Of a DNA stretch of 64,000 nucleotides, positions 57,467-64,000 are shown piece after piece. Made by a program: the position numbers and the translations under genes. Below the pieces are notes generated by a model. That model worked only from the letters and a program-made list of their open reading frames with translations. It was not told where the DNA came from and made no database searches. The stretch comes from Phallus indusiatus. Taxonomy: Eukaryota; Basidiomycota; Agaricomycetes; Phallales; Phallaceae. Positions within the stretch are counted from its first letter, which is position 1; every line of letters begins with the position of its first letter. The DNA lies in assembly GCA_027605045.1 (NCBI GenBank), contig JAQFWX010000165.1, forward strand, positions 1 through 64,000, given 5' to 3'.

Positions 57467-60400
57467 GTAAGCCTTGATTTTCTCCTATCTGATCGTTTGT
57501 ACTAATGTTTTTCCTCATGATAGGTCTTTTTTTTTCGAACAAGGTCGATCTATTTTTTGCAACCGGTCGTCCTTTATGGCGTTCACAGTACGTTGTTTAT
57601 TTTATCGATTACTAGTCCTCCAACTCACGTTTATTTCTCTGCCATATCTAGATAACTCTCTTTCAATCTGTCTCCCCAGCCATCGCTCTAGAGGTACGTA
57701 TTGTGTCCCTCTCCTTTCCATTCACCACCAACACATCGTACAGCGATTCTTCAACCCTGATGTTTTAACCGAACAAGGTTCGTTTCTGCTTTTCTTTCTT
57801 CCGTTTTTCTCACCGTTGATTTTAGTTTTACGCTGATTTGGAACGATTATACGGTAAACTGTTCCCGCAACGTTGTTTTGTCTCATCACAAGGTACGTTC
57901 TTATTCGGTTCTTTCTCTATTTCTTTAAAGCGATATCAGTTTTTTCTAGTCGTACAGTCCCGCTATCACTTCTTCCAAAGTTCATCATCCTTTCCCCCGC
58001 AACCACCATCCTCCCAATATCGCTCTCACCGTAAGTTTTTTCGTTTTTTCTCATTGTGACTTCTTATCGTCGTCCTTGATAGTCTTTTGTCAATCTATCC
58101 ATTCTCACCAGCGTCACCCTCCTTCCTTAACCGCCATTCATCACCTCCACCGCCATCCTCCAATCTCTTAAGATGTACTACTGCACCATTTTTTCGCCAA
58201 TTCTCTAAGTTCTCCGTTACTTTGTTCAAGTCCCATTTCACTCAAATGTATATCAGTTTACATTTTTCTTCGTCCATCTACTCATCTATCACTGCCCTAC
58301 CCTTTTTAACCAAACGGTAGGTTCTTTATTACCCTATTTCATCGTTCATACTAATGTTTTTTCCTTTCAATAGGTCTCATGTCAGCCCGCGCCCGCACCT
58401 CCTCCCTTGTAAGTTGTTCTTCTTGTCTCTACATATGGAGAAACTAACATTGCGTCTTTCTAGTATTATTTCCTCTTTGTTTAATTGTCTACGCCTAATC
58501 GTTTTCGCCCTGTATTCCTCTCACTGTCGTAACTCGTTTCTTCTTTCAGACACCCACGTTTAATAGTGAGTTATTTCTTTGAAATTCGATTTGTATCTCT
58601 ATAACTAACATCTCAATTTACCGTTCCAGATCATTCTTTTTCTAAACCCGGTGGGTTGAGTCAGGCGCAATGTCAGTTGGACGCTGCCGTTCAAAGGTAT
58701 GTCGCCGTGTTCCTCTTACTCCTTTTCTGTGCCGACACTTTTATCATTATAGCCTCGTCCATCTTCCTTATTATCACGCTCGACACCGGGTTCGTATTCC
58801 TTCCTATCGTCCGCCTCTTTTTTCTTCTAATGGTACCTTTAGATCACGCTCCTCCGCTAAATTGGGATTTAGGAGTTGGGTGTCATTGGATGATCACTCA
58901 AAGGGTCTTTGTTTTGTTTTGTTGTACGTTTTAATCTATCTTCTTTTCCTTCTTTCTATTAACTGTTTGCCTTCCGAAGCACCCACTCTCAAACCATGCC
59001 GCTGTATACGACGGTCCTCCTACCATTGCCACGCTTTCTTTTTCATCATTGAAGATGTGCGTATTTCTATCTCTCTAAGTCAGAAGTTCATTACATTTAC
59101 TTGATTTTATAGCCCGTCTCCTTTTTACTGGTTTTCGGAGGATACGCTCTCCAAAGTATTAGTTCAGGGCATCAGATGAATGGTGGATCAAAGAGCGACG
59201 CTTGTTATCCTGATGAAGGCTTGAGGCGTGAAGGTATGTTTTTGTCTGTTTCCTTTCTGTCTTTATGCTTATATTTAGCCCCAAACCCGTCCTGAACTTC
59301 CTCTGCGAACCGCCAACATCCAACCAATGCCAATGTCCCTTGTCGCATTCGAACTTTCTATCCCGAGGTATGTAGCACGACCACTCGTAAGTCGTCATCT
59401 TAGGGTTTTGGTGTTTATGATTCAGACGGTCGTCCTTATTCTTTAGCACCAATCTCAGCAATGATACCTCGTTCTGTACAGGGTCCTCAAGCATTGACAC
59501 AGCGGTTGAAACGCAGCGTCTTTATGCCAGTGCAAGGTATGCCGTGATAAACCCTTTCTTTTTCCTTCCATTGATCATGCCGCTTTTAAGACCTAACCCC
59601 CACAAAACCACCTTTTCTGATGTCGTCACCCCCACTCCAACCACTCCATCTCCCACTCAATGACTAATGAATACGGTCGCTCTCACTCTTTGCTGTTATT
59701 AAGGATAACAGTAACGGTACTGTATGTCCTTTTTTTCTCTCTCGTGTTCAACACTCCTTAAACAAGCGGTAGGTCTTTACTCCTCCACTTCATCATTTGT
59801 ACCGATGTTTTCCTCCAGTAGGCGTTTTTTTACAATGAGCTTGACTCTATTTCACTCCGATATGTTATCCTTTCAATAGTGAGTTGTCCGTTTGATGAAG
59901 TTCTAATCATATAACTAACATTTGCTTTACGTTGTTTGAAGATCATTCTTTCTCATTTTGCCGACCCCCATGTATACTTATACAACGTACGTCGTCACGT
60001 TTTTCCTTTCTCAATCGCAACCAACACATCCTACAGCACCGACTCGACTCGACCGTTTCCACCGCCCATCCCTCCAACATCGACCTCATTCATCCTGCCA
60101 TCGCCTTTTACCCTATCAGCTTCAATGAAGAAGCAAAGCTAATGTGGTTTTAACCTCCTGGTCACTTTCAAACCCCCGACTTACCATCGCCTGCTTAATG
60201 CAGGTCTTTACCTTAACTGGTCCCCACTATAATGCTCTCATAACTGTGGCGTTTTTTCTTCCAGCCTTTCAACATCATGGTACGTCGTCCTTCGTTTTGC
60301 TCTTCTTTCAATCTCATTTCCACTAGTGTTCGTCTAATTCCTCCTACATCGTTAATGTTGGTCCTACCCGTTTACCGCTTTATCAAACTTGGGTATGTCC

Positions 60401-63400
60401 TGATCTTACTTGTTTATTCTCACTTGTTCACCGTTCCCTTTGTCAAAGCTTAGAACCATACACAGCCGCTGCAGGCGTGCCCCTATTTGACGTTCCCCTG
60501 CCATGGACAGTGCTCCCCTGGCCATCAGTTTTTTCCTTTCCAAGTAAGCTGTTTACTTTCTCCATTTACTTTATCTTCATTGACGAGTCTTTGTTCTCAT
60601 CTTAATACAGTTGCGAATCGCCCTTTCCCGTTATCCCTCAACATCACAGTCCCATGCACAGCCCATATCGCCCACGCCATCCTCAACAAAGATATTCTAA
60701 CATAACACATTGCCACTTGCTACAGCCGTACACGTTGCCTGTTTCTCTTAATCTCTCGGCAATAATCGACAATCTTTATAAGTAGATCCTTACACGGCGC
60801 CACCACCTACATCTCACCCACGTTCTCATTGTACAACCATCTAAGTATGTAACTTTCATTCATTCATGCTTATCTCTGTTAATTTACGTTATATAGCTTG
60901 GTTTCGCTCAATACTCAGTCCAAGGTCTTTCCGCTGTTTTGCCCTCCAAGCCCGCATTACGAACAAAGCGAAAAGGTATGTATGTATTTGTTTATTTCTC
61001 CTTATAGACTTTTCAACTTACTATGAACGTAGTTTACTCTGTTCAAATCACGGTTTATGCCCGTGATATCCAAATACAGGCCAAACGTGTCCCCTCTTAT
61101 CATATCAGTCCCTACCCGCGTCTGTGGTACTACCGTCGCTATAGCTTCTTTCTGATCGTTTTAATGTGTATGTATTTCCTTCTGCTTATCTCTTCTTTCG
61201 CGATTTCTCAGTTTTTTCCCTTAGTTCCAACAACTCTCGCTCCTTTCTTTCATGTCGGTGTATCCCCAAGCTTAAAAACACCGTAAGCCACGCACTTTTT
61301 CTCATGTTTTGAACGTCAGTTTAACTTTATATCTGTTACTATCATTGTCTCACATGCTCTTTCTAAGTTCACAGATCATCTCTATCATACGGTCGTAAGT
61401 CTTGCGGTATCTCTCATCTGTCTTTGGCTCAACGCCCTTTGCCCATTGCTATCTCTCTAACTTCCTATCTCACACAGTTAAGCAGGCTACATGTTCGTGA
61501 TTACGGAATCGCACACCTGCTCATCCTCGATGCTCTGACCTTTTTTTCTCATTTTATTTCGTCTCATTGGTATTATTGATATGATTAGTTTAGTACTGTA
61601 CACCTTTTAATAATGATTTATGCTAAATAAACCACTCCTGCGGTCGCGCCTGCATGTGTGATCACGAAAGAGTGACTCGGCCGTTATCCGGCACCAATTT
61701 CTTTTCCTTTGCACCACATCCACCGCCCATCACTATGGTCCTTCAATCCTCCAAATGAAAGACGCCGTCAATAAGATTGGCAAAGACTTGCTTGGAGATC
61801 AATTGTTGTGGTCGCTCGCATTGTTAGTCTTCTATTCTCTTCTCTCCCCAGTCGCGGCGTTACATTTATCTGCTTTCTACAGCCCAACTATCATCTACTG
61901 GGTTTTGAGACTATAGACGGGCGTTGATTCAACAGACGTGATATCAGAGTACGTCCAATCTTCGCTCTTTTCCCTTCTTTTTGACCAACCATTTGTCTTC
62001 ACAAGGTCCAACCCATACTACGCCCCTCGTTCTGAAGCATTCTTCCACATTGCCCCACTCGTTATTGCTGTCGCCGCCGCTTTCTTATTTCTCTCAAAAT
62101 ATAGTAAGTTAGTTACGTTCAGTCTCAGATTGCTTGAAGATCATCTGATAATCTTTTTTATTGGTTTAACAAAGCGCCGTCGTCCAGAGCGGGACTTATC
62201 TCCTGCGTCACCCTCGCGAATGAGGGTTTAAGTTTTATCCTTCAGTCATGCGGTATGCTTCTCTCTTCCTACCTTTTTACTTCAATGTTCATCTGAAACT
62301 GACGTTTTCCTTATGTCTAGGTACATCTTTCGTGCCGTCATCTGCGCTCCACCCTCTCGTCCTTACTTTATAACAATGCAAGTTTTTTTTTTTCGCCCGT
62401 TAAAGTCTCTTTTCTTTCCTTCATTCTAACACTTCTCTTAGATTCAACTTCCTTCCCTCCTGTCCCAGCTCTCTCTCCATCCCGCAATGCGAGCTATGCG
62501 TTTCCAAGCATAATGTAAAAGGTGTGCTCCCGTCTTTTTAGTTCGGTTGAGTTTTTCTTAGTTAAAATCTTTTCCGCCCTCAGCTCTGCTCCAAAATTTC
62601 AAGTCTTCTCCAACCCAACCGTAAATTATGGCATCGCAAGGGTATGCCATTGTTTATTTTGTCTTAAGTCGCGTATTACTTACTAAACTTTCATTGACAT
62701 CTTTGACAGGCCGTTCTTTTTGTCCTACGTTAAGGCTGTAACGGTATTACCGTCAACCATGGAACATAACCGTCGCCGTATGTATTGTATTCTTCATTCT
62801 TTTCCCATTTCTGAAGCGTTGTCTACAGTCACCACCACCCCAAACTGTACAACCGTCGCTGATGGCCAAACAAGTCAGTTTTTATTTCTTTCTTCCTCAT
62901 TATCATCTCCAACGCGTTTTCGCTTATTTAGGCGTTGTTCGCACCCTGCTTATCTTGTTTTCGCTGCCCGTAGTAAGTTATCCGTTTTACTAGTAGCTTC
63001 TATTCGTACAAGTAACCTTTCATCTGTATTGTTTTCAGATCGTCTCTCATTTTCTGTCTCAATCTGCAACCCACGTCTATCGATTAATTGTAAGTCGGGT
63101 CTTATATCTCCCCATCTTTCATTTCGCTCAGCCGCTTTTCATTCCCCTTCCCCAACTGTAGCGCCCACCACCATTTGCACTACTACCGCCATACGTGCCA
63201 TATTGTTACCTTCGTCTTTGCCACGCCAAATATACTGGAAACGTAAGTCTCGCATTCTTTTAACCTGCGTTAATCCATCCTGAACAAATCAAACCAGCCT
63301 ACCTCCATCATCTGTCGCGAAACTATAAACCTATACCTCTTTATTTGTAAGTCATTTTACGCTTTATCGTACGTTTAATTTAACCCATTCTGTGACCTTT

Positions 63401-64000
63401 GCAGACTATTGCCTTGCCTGTGACGCAGAACGACAGCTGTGGCAAGATCGCGCATTGTTGACCTGATCTTGTGGCGTTTGCAATTGAACGGTGCGTCCCT
63501 TTCCTTTTTCTTCCTTATTGTGATGGCATTGGTACTTACGTTACATGTTACAGACTTTCCAAGAAGGCTTGCAGCTAAATGCCACCGCTTCACTTCGTTC
63601 GACAGAGAGAAAAGGTGTAGGCTCCCGAGTGTTACAAAAGGCGGTGGAGCAACGGGCAAACTGAAGGACATTGACATTGATCATGGTATTGACGGTACGT
63701 CGTCATATTCCTTATTAACCACAGTATCGTTACTGACCTATTAAGTCTATAGAGCTCCTTTATTTTACCATCCCAGCCCTCTCTGTCCTCCCTGTCGCCG
63801 TCACTCACTATCGCGCCGATACACTTTTATTCTCCCCCCACCCTTCTCTTCATTATACAACCTCTTGCATCTCAACATAAACCTTGGGCGTAACCTCTTT
63901 TCTCCACAAAACTGGCTGCCGCATCTACAAATTTTGCCCCCAATGGCATCAATACTAATTAATGAAGATGAGGACGATTAAAATACTCCGTCATTGCCGC
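57467..64000 (+). other. Intron-dense micro-exon gene family, copy M5 (runs off the window)
   Basis: The longest copy. Introns that can be placed include 57467-57523 (with a TACTAAT branch point), 57694-57743, 57778-57825, 57893-57949, 58031-58082, 58317-58373, 59769-59821 and 59987-60036; dozens more follow. Exons 57826-57892, 57950-58030 and 58083 onward splice into one open frame (FYADLERLYGKLFPQ, VVQSRYHFFQ, then FCQSIHSHQRHPP) that stays open for about 78 codons, which supports real coding. Three introns (57467, 58317, 59769) are copies of one another and the exon ends before the latter two are similar, so exon-intron units were duplicated inside the gene. The last 60 bp (MASILINEDEDD) echo SIIDEDGDDKPR in M1. 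No domain is recognised. The copy may be several genes, and parts may be decayed. Confidence 0.5.

Noticed and set aside
1..64000. tRNA and rRNA genes
   Set aside because: I noticed no cloverleaf-like A/B-box pair or rRNA segment by eye; a covariance-model search would be needed to exclude tRNAs.

Overview
The window reads as the end of a chromosome from a filamentous fungus, most likely an Agaricomycete-type basidiomycete. It opens on about 200 bp of heptameric telomere repeat (C-rich strand CCCTAAA). The genes are cut by many 45-60 bp GT-AG introns. The recognisable accessory families are a telomere-linked RecQ-like helicase, a Plavaka-type transposase, a DUF6698 protein, a degenerate JmjC-like protein and a basidiomycete-style Gag, all common in basidiomycete accessory DNA. 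The placement is inferred from family content; no rRNA or barcode gene is present.

Layout. 1-7.1 kb is telomere and subtelomeric repeats: a 32-36 bp minisatellite, a solo LTR with a perfect 5-bp target duplication, a ~169-bp satellite-like repeat, a 19-bp minisatellite and a cluster of CGGAGAG motifs. 7.1-10.4 kb holds an unrecognised ORF and a broken, intron-bearing copy of the spliceosomal helicase Brr2. 11.2-15.0 kb is an 11-exon gene with a JmjC-like C-terminus, converging on a telomere-linked helicase transcribed towards the telomere (20.9-15.3 kb). 21.7-28.2 kb carries a second CGGAGAG cluster, a SERINC/TMS1 pseudogene, a protein-kinase pseudogene and weak hypothetical coding. 28.5-29.8 kb is an apparently intact DUF6698 gene, followed by a decayed Plavaka transposase (30.2-34.6 kb). 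35.1-35.97 kb is a third CGGAGAG cluster, part of it enclosed by long inverted repeats. 38.1-40.7 kb is a Gag-like retroelement ORF. 42.1-43.7 kb contains nested solo LTRs. 43.2-45.6 kb is AT-rich DNA with a minisatellite and a long foldback. 45.6-46.2 kb is the 3' end of a copia element. 46.4-48.5 kb carries fragments of sulfite reductase alpha (MET10) and of an alpha/beta hydrolase.

The most unusual part is 48.5-64.0 kb (with a related piece at 36.0-38.0 kb). It is filled almost entirely by an intron-dense, micro-exon gene family. Short GT-AG introns (about 43-68 bp) recur every 100-200 bp, separated by exons of about 30-100 nt. Copies are arranged as divergent pairs around 50.0 kb and 57.27 kb. 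Equivalent introns and exons recur between copies and within one copy, and several consecutive exons splice into one open frame. I do not recognise the product.

Overall this is a subtelomere where mobile elements, duplicated core genes in decay and an expanding unknown gene family meet. Many frame breaks fall in short homopolymer runs, so sequencing error must be separated from real decay. Nonsense codons, a missing domain segment and lost catalytic residues show that at least the BRR2 and SERINC copies are truly dead.
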